Assembly (NCBI RefSeq): GCF_000835495.1
Contig: NW_015622548.1
Coordinates: forward strand, 62,001-126,000
DNA: 64,000 bases
Direction: 5' to 3'
Source of the DNA: Cladophialophora immunda
Lineage: Eukaryota > Ascomycota > Eurotiomycetes > Chaetothyriales > Herpotrichiellaceae
A program made the position numbers and the translations under genes. Of the stretch, positions 1 through 10,782 are shown in pieces; within the stretch, counting starts at the first letter, position 1, and the number at the start of each line of letters is the position of its first letter. The notes under the pieces were generated by a model. That model searched no databases and was not told the DNA's origin. It saw only the letters and a list, made by a program, of their open reading frames with translations.

Positions 1-2317
1 GTGGTGGATCAGAGGTTGCTGAACCTGAGTATTCCCAAGACGCGCCCTGGACGTTGGAAAGACACAAGGGAGACCTCCACATCAGCATGCACACCGGGTT
101 GAGGGCGGTAGCTGGAGGTGAAGAAATATTGCCTAACAAGGAAATCTAGGAAGCAAAATGAGGGATGGGAGAAGTCCAGGTGAGTAGAGATTGTAGCAGG
201 ATGCCTGCGCTACGGGAGAGGGAAGCTAGACGTTGGACTTCGCGGTTGACATGGAGATCATCCTGGATCGTCGATGGCAGATTGGACGGGAGCCGGATGG
301 GGGTTGACGGTGGCGGGTTCGGATTGAGCTGTCCCTCTGGCTCCCTCTACCAGGAATCGAGCTGAGAAGCGACTTTGGCCGTGGGGAAAGCAAATGCACA
401 TCATTGACAAATGGAGGTAGAGGCTGAGGCCAAGGCAAGCAAGGCCACGATGCAGGGGAACAAAAGAGCAGCCACGTGTGGAGCTGCAACGGGGGGAACG
501 TGCTGTTCGATTCTCAACAGGGCGGATCGCACATGCGCTCAGCGGAAGGGAAAGAAAAAAAGTCGAAGGTGAGTAGGGGAGCATCAAAGGCCGAAATCCA
601 ACAGCAGGAGTGATTGGCTGCGGTTTGCGAGCCCCAAGGGTGTTTTCCCCAGATAGACTTCGTATCTACAACAGAGTTCGTCTTCGGGGGAATGTCGAGT
701 GCTTCATTATTGGCTTGGAACCACGTAAAAGAAATTCCCCTGTGAACAAGGAGTGTGGCCCTTGCTTCCAATCGACCTGTCCGCTCCACCAGCCCTCTCT
801 CCCGCCAACTTCTCCACATCTTTGTCCCTCTGGGTGCTTGTACGAGGACATGTTGCGGCGTGCCGAGCGGCCCAGCAGCCTCTGCCCACATCCTATGGGG
901 CTTTTCACTGAATGTTCCGCCTGAAGCAAGGTATGGATTGTTTTGTCGTGTTGCCCTTGTTTGTGGTTCAAGGTTTGCAGACTCAATGGCCGCTACAAGT
1001 TACCCGAACCGTAGTCATGCGAACAGTGCACCAGAGGCTTTTTTCAGCCTCCAACTACGTCGTCCTCTCCTGCTCGTAACCTCTACGGGGGCCTGTTGCC
1101 TCGGCGTCCGGAAGTGCGCAGGAGAGAGCCCACAAAGGAGTGACAGGTCGTGGAATCCATCAACAAGAATCCATCCGAGGACATACATGGCGATTGTAGT
1201 TGTGCCTCAAGGCGGTTTGAGCTGGTGCGCCGTCCCCAAGAGTCAAATGTGGAAGCCTTTAGTCAATTCGAGCATGCGCCAATCCTGCGAAGTACACTCT
1301 TCATCACCTCGAGAACAGACAAAGTGGCCTAGAATACAGTTTGCTGGCCACATGGGAGGAACCAACATGCAGGGCGTGTTCAGGGAGAGACACGATCACA
1401 GGGCACTCCAACACGTGGCAAGGAACAATGTCGTGGGGCTACTGGCTGGGCGGCATAAGTGACATGCACCTGCATGAGAATGGAACCCTCAACAACCCCT
1501 TTGCGGCATTCATCCGAAGCAAAGCAGGTCCCTGGATCAGCGTTGGCTGCCTACAAGAGATGCCAGAACCTTGAGCGGCGAGTATAAAGTCTGGTGGCGA
1601 ATGGGCCTGGCGCAGACGTGCTTGTTAGCGATCCACTGTTCAGCGATTGCCGAGAGCTACTGTACCTGGGCTCGCTGAAGTGCCCAACGGACTACCTGAG
1701 CCATGTAGCTACCTGAGATACGTACAAGTCAATATGTTACGGAGTACGTGGTAGTTGCTTGTCTGCACATCCGCAGACCAGCGGCGCTCCTGCAAGTGGG
1801 CATATACCCGGAGAAACTAAGCCCCAAGGTAGTAAGTCCCCCCAACTTATGACCGCTGCCGTCCTGGAAGTAGACGAGGTGCGTTGGTTCCCGTTTGCCT
1901 TCAGAACAATCACAGTAACACCAGCTTTTTTTGGCCAAAGTGATACCCACCTAGGTAGCGAGGTTAAAGGGTCGCATCTTGTTTGTTCAAGATGAAGATC
2001 ATCGCTTTAAATGGACAGGTCGCAGAATGCTTTTTGCTTAGTGGGCACCGTCTAACTGTTCAAGACTTCTGCTCCTCTTTCCGCTTGTGAAAACTGACCC
2101 TCGTGACCGCTCACCCTTCGCGTACCGCGCCCTCGTTCCACCACCAGCCTCAGTGGCGCCTTCAAAACCCACGACCTGATACACGAGTATCTGAAGTTCC
2201 AGCTCCAACGCAGCTAAAAGTTCGGCAAACTTCGGTTCTGGCCAAAGTTTTGGCTCCTTCGTACCACCTGTCCCTCCTGCTCCTCCCCCGTCTGCATGCG
2301 CATGCCTCCAGTTGACC
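1..2317. other. intergenic, no supported gene
   Basis: Open frames here are short, overlap on both strands, mostly lack an ATG start and show no family motif. The longest, on the plus strand near 755-1462, starts at a GTG codon and has no recognisable domain. The stretch may hold the promoter of the gene at 2318, untranslated regions, or the end of a gene outside the window. Confidence 0.5.
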
Positions 2318-3052
2318 ATGACCGACCAAAGCAGACAAGACAACGTGGACAAGGGTTCGCAGCATGCCTTACCTTTTTCCACCCCAGCACGCCCTCGAAC
2401 TACCACTGAGCACGAGTCAGGCGGAAGTCCTCAACGTCCGTCCTATTCGCCAGTCACTCCGACTTTGTCTCATACCAGCCTGGCCTCCCATGATGGTGTA
2501 GGAGTAGACCTCCCACCTGCGCAATGGATGGACGAGCCGCCTGAACCCCTCCCAGTTAGCCTAGATGACAATCCAGACGCAATGGCCTTACGAGCCACCT
2601 TATCTATCCTCCAAATCCAGCGGCAGCAGGCCCTACGGGATATGCAGGAGTTGGATAAGATGAAAAAGGCTGCTTTGGAAGATCCCGACCAATTTATCAA
2701 AGACCTTCAGGCAGGGAAACTCAGTCGCTCGCCACGGTCTGGTATAGATGTTGATGAGCCAGAGCTTGTTGCCGCCGAGGACAAAGAAAGAGATGCGTCC
2801 AAGTTTGGACACTTCCCACGCGCTCAAAACATCGTCCGCACTCCACCGGTCGAGTGGGCCAAATATCACATTGTCGGCGAGCCGTTAGACCGAATACACA
2901 AGAGCCAGCAACAATATCCAGGAGTTAGCGACGAATCGCTGGAGACACTAGATCGCCCTCAGCCTCACACGATCGCGGCTCCGTATCGCCCCTTTGTGGA
3001 CAAGCTGGAACAGCCACGAGCTCAATCGAATCCACGTAATTCGGAATCTTGA
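2318..3052 (+). CDS. conserved hydrophilic fungal protein, unknown function
   Basis: This single-exon frame of 244 residues starts at the first in-frame ATG (2318). The N-terminal third is rich in Ser, Thr and Pro and looks disordered. Residues of about 90-135 form a charged amphipathic helix (ALRATLSILQIQRQQALRDM and following) suited to a coiled coil. The C-terminal third carries a motif (PPVEWAKYHIVGEPLDRIH, then IAAPYRPFVDKLE) that I believe recurs in uncharacterised proteins of other Pezizomycotina. No enzyme motif, signal peptide or membrane segment is visible. It converges with the F-box gene downstream. Function is unknown; a scaffold or nuclear role would be a guess. Confidence 0.72.
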   Translation: MTDQSRQDNVDKGSQHALPFSTPARPRTTTEHESGGSPQRPSYSPVTPTLSHTSLASHDGVGVDLPPAQWMDEPPEPLPVSLDDNPDAMALRATLSILQIQRQQALRDMQELDKMKKAALEDPDQFIKDLQAGKLSRSPRSGIDVDEPELVAAEDKERDASKFGHFPRAQNIVRTPPVEWAKYHIVGEPLDRIHKSQQQYPGVSDESLETLDRPQPHTIAAPYRPFVDKLEQPRAQSNPRNSES

Positions 3053-3332
3053 ATATCTGTTTCCATTCACTTAATGCGTCACGCTATGACACAGCTAGAT
3101 ATCACCGTCGCTGTCACTATCGAAAGACCCCTGGAGCGGTTGCTTGCCACCAGCAAGACTTGCCATGTTCACTCCACGGGGAGTCCCAAACTGCCGTTTC
3201 CCTGTCAACCACATTGTGAAAGCTCTCGCGGGCAATCCCATGCTATGGTATGTGTTTCCACAGCCAGACCCGATCTGTTGTTGGGAGGGACCACTTCAAG
3301 CCATTCATCTTCGCAGATACATTTTTGGCTGT

Positions 3333-4108
3333 TCACTTCTTCAGAGAGCAGCTGTCTGCTAGAGCCAGGTACTTCTTGTACGTACTCTTATGTTTCGCAG
3401 TCTCCAACCTCTCAGCAGCGACGCAAAGGGGGCAGCGAGGCCCTTTTACCATAGCAGCTTTGTCCGCTTTGAGGCCCTGCACTTGCATGGGATCGCCTCC
3501 CCAAGTCCCTTTGTTGTCCAGGTGCTCCGTGTCGATGAATTGGAGGCACGTATAGCACAGCCGATACTGCCGGGGCATGGTGTCACGGATGCGAACAAGC
3601 ATTTGCAGACGATGGATTCGAAGGGAGCGCTTAGGCACTTGATGGTCGTAGTCCTTCTTGTTCTTCTCCGCTTTCAATTCTTCGTACGACGCGGCTTGGA
3701 TTTTGCATGTAAGAGCTAAGGAGGCGCGATCTGCGTTGAGTGGCAGCGCTTTGAAGATCATGGCTCGGACTTCCTGTGGAAGCTTGGTGAGATTGTGCTC
3801 CTGGTTTTGAATGGTCCCGGTCTTGTACACCTGGACCACAGTGAGTTTCCAGTGGTGATATTATTGGGTCGACAGTGCTAACCTTGGCAGGGATAGTGGT
3901 GTCTTTGAGACGTACGCGTAGCTTCTTGAGACGGTTGGCAATCTTCTTCTGTCTCCTGGCGGTCTCCATCGCTTTCTTGAACTCTTTGTACTCTTTCGCC
4001 AGAGTTGTTTCCGCTTCAGCAATCCTAGCACAAGTCAGTTCAAGCTGATTATGTCTCCAGGAAATATGTTGTCGCTCACACAACAGGTGTTGGCGTAACA
4101 ACAGGCAT
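3333..4108 (-). CDS. F-box-like protein with N-terminal coiled coil
   Basis: I reconstruct three exons on the minus strand: 4108-4080, 4024-3883 and 3830-3333. The introns are 55 and 52 nt, with GTGAGC/CTAG and GTTAGC/CCAG ends. They join to 222 residues starting MPVVTPTPVV. Residues of about 10-50 are highly charged (AETTLAKEYKEFKKAMETAR) and should form a coiled coil. Next comes an F-box-like stretch (LTKLPQEVRAMIFKALPLNADRASLALTCK) at the start of exon 3. The C-terminal part has CYTC and CPLC pairs with spaced basic residues, a pattern common in short fungal F-box proteins, possibly metal binding. By family it may recruit substrates to an SCF ubiquitin ligase; no substrate domain is recognisable. 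The splice model is my inference. Confidence 0.68.
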
Positions 4109-5291
4109 AGCTGGCGGAGGACGGAGGTGATGAAGCCACTTTCCACTTTGAAAGGGCCAAAGTCATGTACAGTGATTGAAGACCGTTGTGTGAATCGTCA
4201 ATGATCATGAGATATCACGTTGCGAAGTAGGGCAGATGAATCTGAGGATGAGCGTGAGTTGACACAGCGATGAGACAAAAAGGATGAGATCAAGGCAACC
4301 CTTTGCGCTCTCGCAACGGACGTCTGAGCATGAATCTCAGGATGGGCCTTATGGACTCGTTGCGCTTTCATGGGAAAATGCTCGAGGAGAATCCAGAGAT
4401 CATTTACAATGACAGATTCCAGAGGAATATTTGACTGCTCATGGCATGTGCCTGCAAGCCGCATGGGCCAGGAGTCGAACACATGTGATATTTGCAGGAA
4501 GAACGGTTTACCGGAGACCTCTTATTTACTCGCGAGTCCAAACGTTCGTCTCTGCCGACCTCAGCAGTATGGCTTCATGGATTCAAACACGTGCGATGGC
4601 TATCAGTGTTCTTGGCGGCCTCCCACGAAGTCTTCAGCCATCCAGCCTTCTGGATTAGGGGTGTACAGCGCGAGATCGGTCGCGGACACTTTGTTCGAGG
4701 AGTGTGTTTGACTCCTGTTTCGCGTCCGGGATCCATCGACATTGATCAACCACTTTCCTCTCAACAAATATTTTACAAGACGTGGAAGGATGGAGTTTGC
4801 ACTTTGCCAACCCAGCGAAAGGCTCATCGCAGCGACCGAGCAACAGAGTCTATAAATGGAACCTGGTGCATCCGTGGAATGGGTGTTTCGGAGGGTAAAT
4901 GGCAGCAGCCTTCAGCCTCGCGATAAGTTCAGCCTCGCCAGGCTCGGACCCCAATGAGGACGAGGCCGGCTGCAATGACGTCAACGCTTTCTGATCAACT
5001 ACTATGACACAATCAACCGAATTACCTATACCATCCAGTGGTACCGCTGGAAGATATCCTTTCCCGCGCCTCTTTGTCCTTATCAACCAGGTTAGATCTC
5101 GCAGGCTACACAGCAGACAACGTCCAATATAATATTAGCGGCACCTCATCTTTCTGATCGTCCCATTAGCATCAATATTCGTAACGCTCTGCAACTTGCC
5201 ACCCTTTCGTAGACTCCTGTCAGAGAGGAGGTTCCCCTGCTTCAACTTCCTTGCCTTCCTGCATACTCCCTGAAACCTTCAAACTACCACG
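4109..5291. other. intergenic between divergent genes
   Basis: This is the shared upstream region of the F-box gene (minus) and the hydrophilic protein gene (plus). Open frames are short, have no motifs and overlap on both strands. The last 150 bp before 5292 are pyrimidine-rich, as is usual just upstream of fungal start codons. Nothing else is recognised. Confidence 0.5.
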
Positions 5292-5870
5292 ATGTCCGAA
5301 CTCGACCCGCAGGCACCTTCTCAGCCAAGCCAACAGACTGGCTTGAACCAAGGCCTAAACCCTGCTTCAAAGACCTCCCAAGAACAAACTGCAGCACAGG
5401 ACACATCCTCTACCCAGTCCAAGACTGTTGACCGCCGATCTGCCCATGATGTCCCTTCAGAACACGGCGAAGCCGCCAAACCAGGGGCTCTGGGTATTGG
5501 CGAGCGAGGGCCCCTCACAGAAAGACGAATTCCTGAGTCCGATGCGCAAAACTACTCAGAAGGCAACAGCAATTTAGAAGGCGAGCAAATGCGGATGCCA
5601 GGTGAAGGCAATGTCGCGAGAGCCGTGCGAAAGGGTGGTGGCGGAGGATATGGTGAGGAAGAGAGTCTGACCCAGAACATAGACAGGAAAGCGGCCGATC
5701 ATGAGCGAGAGTTGCACAGGAGGGGGGAGCGGACTGGGAAAGAGATCGAGGAAGAAGAGCAGGAAGATTGGACGGGCAAAAAAGCAGATATTGCCAGTGC
5801 ATTGGGCCAAGGAAGAGAAGGCCGTGACGAGGCGAGTCGGCCGGCGGTGGTTCTGGCTGCGGAAGAGTGA
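5292..5870 (+). CDS. acidic hydrophilic protein, possibly stress-related
   Basis: This single-exon gene of 192 residues starts at an ATG after a pyrimidine-rich leader. The protein has almost no hydrophobic segment. The first 70 residues are Gln/Ser/Thr-rich. The centre has the phrase LEGEQMRMPGEGNVARAV, then a Gly run and EESLTQNIDRKAADHERELH, and the end contains ADIASALGQG. I believe this order of short phrases recurs in uncharacterised hydrophilic proteins of Eurotiomycetes. The composition resembles LEA- or hydrophilin-like stress proteins. No catalytic motif is present. Existence is likely; function is unproven. Confidence 0.75.
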   Translation: MSELDPQAPSQPSQQTGLNQGLNPASKTSQEQTAAQDTSSTQSKTVDRRSAHDVPSEHGEAAKPGALGIGERGPLTERRIPESDAQNYSEGNSNLEGEQMRMPGEGNVARAVRKGGGGGYGEEESLTQNIDRKAADHERELHRRGERTGKEIEEEEQEDWTGKKADIASALGQGREGRDEASRPAVVLAAEE

Positions 5871-6623
5871 ATGGAGGGAAAAGGATGTTATGACCTGCGA
5901 GCACCCGAGACTATGGTTGACGAGCAGCAACAACTATTGAAGTGTCCACAGGAAGGCCACAAAGGCTGGGCGCGTCTCGCTGTTCTTATCAGCCCTCATA
6001 AACATGGAATTTCTTCATTGGTCCCCCAATTCTCATTGCTCTCGCGCATCGTAACAGGGATGCCTTCTCTATTTGACCTCTCAATGAGACAATTCTCGGT
6101 CTGTAGCCCTCGATGCCGCGCTTGAAGCTCACGTCACCTTGGATGTCAGAAGGACCAGGGTAGACGGGACTCCCAGGTTCAGTCTTAGCGGCATGACCAC
6201 GGCTCCAAATTCTGCGCAGCATGTGACAATGATACCTTTCCAGTAACGACGAAGAAAACATCCGATCTGCCCGAGACCCCAGACTTTCAGCTTTGTGATA
6301 TGTGGGCTAAGACCTTTGTTCCCCGAACTCGGACACAATGGTGACAGCCACCCTTCTATGCTTCCGGCAAGAGAGCAACAACGCCCGAGTCCGGAAACAA
6401 AGAAAAGAGAGGTCAGCATCTCCGAGTAGTGACACGGGCTGTATGAGGAAACGACAGCACTTCAAACTCACGTTGAGCTCGAAGCGCAATTCGTTTGCGC
6501 GCCATGATGCTGGCCCCTTTCGCCACCAATGTCTTGAGATTGATTCGCTGCAAGAGCCTTTGAATATGGAAAAGAAGGCAGTCGACTGCAAAACACCCAC
6601 AACTTCGCCCAGGAAGAGAGAAT
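5871..6623. other. intergenic, no supported gene
   Basis: Only short overlapping open frames without motifs are seen. The stretch probably holds the 3' end of the upstream gene and the promoter of the gene at 6624. Confidence 0.5.
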
Positions 6624-7364
6624 ATGTGTTGGTACACATCCTATATCTTCCTGACTTGCGGGCACGTCACTCTTTCCAGCAGCCCCATCCCAAACTCCAA
6701 GTGCCCACAAGAACTATCGAAATTGAATCGACAACAGACGGAAGGAGCGCGATGCGAGAGACCCCGACCCCGGTTTGATGCAGAGCCTGCCCCGTCGAGC
6801 GATCCCACAGACTCGGCGACGTCCATGCGCTGTCCCGACAAGCTGACCCATCCACTGCGCACCTTCGGTATCAACACCCTCTGCCCACCTTGTCAGGATG
6901 AGCGAGATGCTCGAACGAATGCCTTTGAAGTGTACATGCGCGAAGATCTCGAGAGGCGCATTCTCACGCGATCTGCAGAACGAAACGAGACAGGCTCGGA
7001 GCTGGGCCGAAGAAGGCTATTCCGAGCGTCCACAACGCTTGCCATAATAATGGAGCACCATACTTCGGCAGGGTTGACAGCAGGGGTGATGGAGGCGGAC
7101 GGCGTTGCCCAACCTCTGACGACGAGGCTGCCAACGGAAAGGCCGAGTCAGGTCGCGAACGGGCCGCTAGAAGTATGGGAACACCAACGGAGTGTCAAAG
7201 ACGACATATCAAGCCAGCGACAATTCAGGGCGAAATCTCCTCAGCAGCCTGCGATTCGCGCTCGCCGTAGATCGCCACCAAGGTTGTCTTTCGCTGCGTT
7301 TTCAGCTACACCTGATACGATCAGTTTCGATCGAGGTTCAAGCCAGAGTCTGCCAAGATTATAA
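6624..7364 (+). CDS. small conserved Cys-containing protein, unknown function
   Basis: The single-exon frame of 246 residues starts MCWYTSYIFLTCGHVT. This opening (MCW, then TCGH) is a common fungal signature of proteins with a small N-terminal Cys/His module; further Cys occur at PNSKCPQ, ARCERP, MRCPDK and LCPPCQDER within the first 100 residues. The middle holds a charged helix (ARTNAFEVYMREDLERRILTR). The last 120 residues are Arg/Ser/Pro-rich and look disordered. It may bind zinc, but the spacing matches no RING or GATA finger. Function is unknown. An unseen short intron in the C-terminal half cannot be excluded. Confidence 0.6.
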   Translation: MCWYTSYIFLTCGHVTLSSSPIPNSKCPQELSKLNRQQTEGARCERPRPRFDAEPAPSSDPTDSATSMRCPDKLTHPLRTFGINTLCPPCQDERDARTNAFEVYMREDLERRILTRSAERNETGSELGRRRLFRASTTLAIIMEHHTSAGLTAGVMEADGVAQPLTTRLPTERPSQVANGPLEVWEHQRSVKDDISSQRQFRAKSPQQPAIRARRRSPPRLSFAAFSATPDTISFDRGSSQSLPRL

Positions 7365-7978
7365 GTTGGAGGATGTTGTTGCAACTTCAGACTCGGTACC
7401 ATCAACACTGGCGATCCACTTGGACCGGGGATTCACGAGCAGAAACCGTGGCGGGGGAATCACGGAATCGCGCTCGGGATTTGGGGCATTCCGGACAGCA
7501 TATGTGCTCAATTTTTTCTCTTTGATGTAGATGGTGATATGCATGCCATAATCCGCCTCTGCAATGCCTGAGAGTCATAGATTTCCATCCATGTCCTTTG
7601 TATATTCGAAGGCGTAAGGCGGCGCAGCTTGGTCACCAGATGCAGCTAGCTGTACCTGAAGACTCTCGCAATTTCTCCAGCCGCTTTTGGGGGGTGGTGG
7701 CTGATCTTGGCACTAGCCGTAGCTTGAACCGAGCTCTACTGGCGGGCGTCTGTCGTTCTGTAGTCGACGTGCACAGAATCACATTGCGTTTTCCTCAGCT
7801 CCTCGTCCAAGGCTCCATAGGGTACCTCCTTTTGAACTGTGTCCGCTAGAAATTGGGGGCATTCAGTGTGCAAGGGGAACGGGCGCATGTCCTTTTGACG
7901 CTTCTTCATCCCGTCCTCCCTTGAACAATCCTGACCACACCTCACACCCTTTCAAGAAGCCCCGACTGAACGGTCACT
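7365..7978. other. intergenic, no supported gene
   Basis: No motif-bearing frame is visible. The stretch just upstream of 7979 is C/T-rich and is probably the leader of the complex I subunit gene. Confidence 0.5.
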
Positions 7979-8669
7979 ATGCCTACGCCTGAGTCAGAGT
8001 TGTTTCTGCGCCAGAAACCAAAAGTCCCGCCGACATTCCAGGGCGTCGATTTTCAAGACAATGAAGCAGTCGCCGATGCAAGAGACGCAATCGTTCGAGA
8101 ACAATGGGTTCAGAGGATGATGAGGAGATTGGTGGGAGAGGAGATGGGTATGTTACTTACTGTTCTTTCTGTATCATCGTCCGCGGGAGCTTGAATGCAG
8201 AGAGGGAGATGAAAATGCGCCAATAGGGTGTGGTCGTGGTCATGGAATCTCTTGGAGTGAGGGATACAGCCATGCAGGATATACTCCATTCCCCAGCACG
8301 CTCTTTCTAACCTAACCTAATGAACTGCTTTCATAGGCAAATGCTACGCGCGCGAAGGAGTCAACCATCTTGAGAAATGCGGAAAATACAGAGGTAAACT
8401 CCCTCAACCCCAGCTACCTGTCCCCGATCGACTTTCCATCGCATCTAACCCTTCAAAATTTCAAAGATCGCTACCTCCAGCTCCTCAAATCGACTCGCGA
8501 AGCCGGCTACCGTGGCCAGCAGCAGAACTACATCCCCGGCGTCGATGGTCCTGCAGGTGGACCAGAGATTCATACGGACTACCCGAGTGCACAAGAGGCG
8601 AAGGGATCCAGAGGGACAGATCACAGACCAGGCAATACGACCCGAAAGGGCGGCGATACACTGTACTAG
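7979..8669 (+). CDS. complex I PDSW/NDUFB10-type subunit (about 12 kDa class)
   Basis: I place three exons: 7979-8147, 8337-8393 and 8467-8669. The introns are 189 and 73 nt, with GTATGT and GTAAAC donors. They give 142 residues. The opening MPTPESELFLRQKPKVPPTFQGVDF, the phrase AIVREQWVQRMMRRLVGEE, and GKCYAREGVNHLEKCGKYRDRYLQLLK with two Cys eleven residues apart match the fungal NADH:ubiquinone oxidoreductase subunit related to mammalian NDUFB10. That protein is accessory, sits in the membrane arm and is imported to the intermembrane space by a twin-Cys route. The core ends at QQQNYIPG. A further 40 or so polar residues follow before the stop, which is longer than I expect for the family, so the 3' end may be different. 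Confidence 0.85.
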
Positions 8670-9266
8670 GAAACAACAGAGCTCGACTACGTGATCGGGA
8701 GAGGAGACAGCCGCGGATCATCTGATCTACAACTTCTAGCCATGGGAAGGACTGTGTACATACAACATGGCGTGGTCCATTCGAGACCAATATCAAGAGA
8801 ATCTGGAAATGTTCCTCGTGCTGTGTCCCGTGGTGTTATCTGGGTGGCTGAAGAAGCCATTGAGCTCCAAAATTCGGGGAGTCACTCTAGTGTAAAGGAT
8901 GATCAGAAAATCAAGGCCACATGAGTATTCGTCCTTTCCCTCTGATACGATCCGTTGGAAGTTTAACCTCCTGGGTGCGAGCAGAGGGAACGGAGAAATG
9001 CTCCCTCGAACATTGATCCAGAGTCTCCATGGTCGTTTTCAGATTGTTGATATCTTGTTTACTCTGGGACACTTTTACCGGACAAAAGGCCAGTTAGAGA
9101 AGGTCAACCTATACACCTTTTTTGAGGCACTGGAAAATATCACCGCACCGGACAGAAGGTCCCTGCGTGAACGAAACCCAAGGAGCTATTGGATCTTTCT
9201 TCCATTCTCATTCGGACCCCACAACCAATGTCCCCATAACCAATGTCCCCATCACGTTATCAGATT
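8670..9266. other. intergenic between convergent genes
   Basis: This lies between the 3' ends of the complex I subunit and the Gfa-type gene. It contains a perfect 2 x 15 bp tandem duplication at 9223-9252, described separately, and no gene signature. Confidence 0.5.
9223..9252. repeat. tandem duplication, 2 x 15 bp
   Basis: The unit AACCAATGTCCCCAT is present twice in direct succession with no mismatch, just downstream of the Gfa-type gene stop codon. It is probably neutral slippage. Confidence 0.9.
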
Positions 9267-9848
9267 TCAAAGCTTGCTTCTCTTGCCCGCCTTCTCCGCC
9301 GCAAAGGTTGCCAGGGCATCCATCAACGGCGGACTGAGCACGTCATATGGCTCCAATCCCAGCTCCCGCAAGCGCTTCCGCACATCGTCCATCTTCTCCG
9401 GGGGATAGCCCTGCTCAATCAAGCTCGACACGAACGCCGCGAACTGTGGCTCCTGCCAGCCCTTGTCGTCGCTCAGGTCGACGTGCACGAAGCTTAATCC
9501 CTTGAACGCATGGTCTTTTTCGACCGGCCCGTACATATGGACACCACAGTCCTTGCACGCATTGCGCAAGATGGTGGCGTTCTCGTCCAATACGGCGAGT
9601 TTATGTCCGTTCTTGGTCACGCGCACATTCTCGCTTGGGATGACTGCCACGACGGAGAACAGAGCACCATCGGGCTTCCAGCACTGAGAACAGCCGCAGA
9701 CGTGATTGTGGAGGACGTTGCCTTTCAGCTCGACCTCGACTGGATCGGAAGCACAGTGACAACGCAGGGTGCCGCCGGGAAAGTTGTCTTTGCCCTTTGT
9801 GATGCCGTTATCGATGAGAGGATGCAGGGATGGTGCCATGGTGCTCAT
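9267..9848 (-). CDS. gfa: S-(hydroxymethyl)glutathione synthase, Gfa family
   Basis: This intronless gene encodes 193 residues. The zinc-ligand pattern of the Gfa family is complete: Cys30 and Cys32 (TLRCHCAS), Cys51, Cys53 and Cys56 (HVCGCSQC), and Cys98 and Cys101 (ACKDCG). This matches, almost residue for residue, the spacing known for the bacterial enzyme, in which one zinc is structural and one catalytic. The length also matches the family. By family the enzyme speeds formation of S-hydroxymethylglutathione from formaldehyde and glutathione, the first step of formaldehyde detoxification; fungal members are often only annotated putatively. It begins [10 protein letters not shown]; a second Met three residues on is an alternative start. 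A TATA-like element lies about 100 bp upstream. Confidence 0.92.
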   Translation of the reverse strand: MSTMAPSLHPLIDNGITKGKDNFPGGTLRCHCASDPVEVELKGNVLHNHVCGCSQCWKPDGALFSVVAVIPSENVRVTKNGHKLAVLDENATILRNACKDCGVHMYGPVEKDHAFKGLSFVHVDLSDDKGWQEPQFAAFVSSLIEQGYPPEKMDDVRKRLRELGLEPYDVLSPPLMDALATFAAEKAGKRSKL

Positions 9849-10782
9849 ATAAAATCTCGGTTGGTGGTATAGAATTCAGCTGGTGACAGAAAGTAACGGC
9901 TGGGGAGTACACGCTTGCAGTAGCATCCGACAGGGTTCTCACCGCGCTTTATACCCTCAGCAGAGCATCGGGGACGTGCTCTTCACACTTCCGTAAACAA
10001 AGCCCCAGATCCTTGCTTTGGGAATCCCATTGGTGCCGTCTTATGCTGGCATCATATGAGGGGTAAATGAATGAATCGATCCGCCTCCTTCAGGCACCTC
10101 GCTCATCCGCTCCGTTTTGAGACAGACGACGCCCCTCAACTTCCACATGTGCAATCCGCATGTCCGATGGCAAGTGGGAATACCCTGGACACGCTCAGTC
10201 CTTGCTACGCAGGCTGGAAGCTCTGCTCCCACACTCGACCGGCAGTTGCGGGGATAGACCGAAATCCGCGTTTACGTTCGGGAAATGTCGTGTCAGACTC
10301 AGCAAGCGAGGTGGAGGTGAATGTCAATGGAGGAGTTCAGTCCTTACCATATCTTGACAGATCCGTAAGTAACCATCTTTTGGGGATGCATCGGTAGCTC
10401 TCGACCGGAGGAATCTGGCAGATGAGGTCAGAAAACTGCCGACTAGCGTCCAACGGCCAGATCGAAGAGAGGTCTGAAGAGGGAGGGAGTCGGCAAGGAG
10501 GGGGCGAGGAGGATGGAACTGCACTGTGTGGTCGGTTGATGCTCAGTAGACGAGAGTTCGGCAAAGTGCAACAAGCTGCGATGCATCAACTGGGCCATGT
10601 GAGCATCTGGGCATCTGGGCGCCTGGGCGCCCGCAGCACCAAGCCTTGCGAGCAAACTTTGTAGGACCAACAACAGCCTTTCACCAACTGTTACGTGTCA
10701 TGTCGAGCCTCGTAGACACCGCCCACGGCCTCTGAGTCCAAATGACATGAATTCTCCTCGATCCGCCGAAGCGTGACCAAAC
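9849..10782. other. intergenic between divergent genes
   Basis: This is the shared promoter region of the Gfa-type gene (minus) and palC (plus). It contains the TATA-like element at 9947-9954 and, near 10603-10634, an imperfect 8-bp tandem repeat (GCATCTGG and variants). No gene is supported. Confidence 0.5.
9947..9954 (-). promoter_or_regulatory. TATA-like element of the Gfa-type gene
   Basis: Minus-strand GTATAAAG lies about 100 bp before the ATG at 9848, a usual distance for a fungal core promoter. It is assigned by position and sequence only. Confidence 0.5.

Noticed and set aside
755..1462. A 235-codon plus-strand open frame
   Set aside because: It starts at GTG, has no motif and overlaps frames on the other strand; composition alone can explain it.
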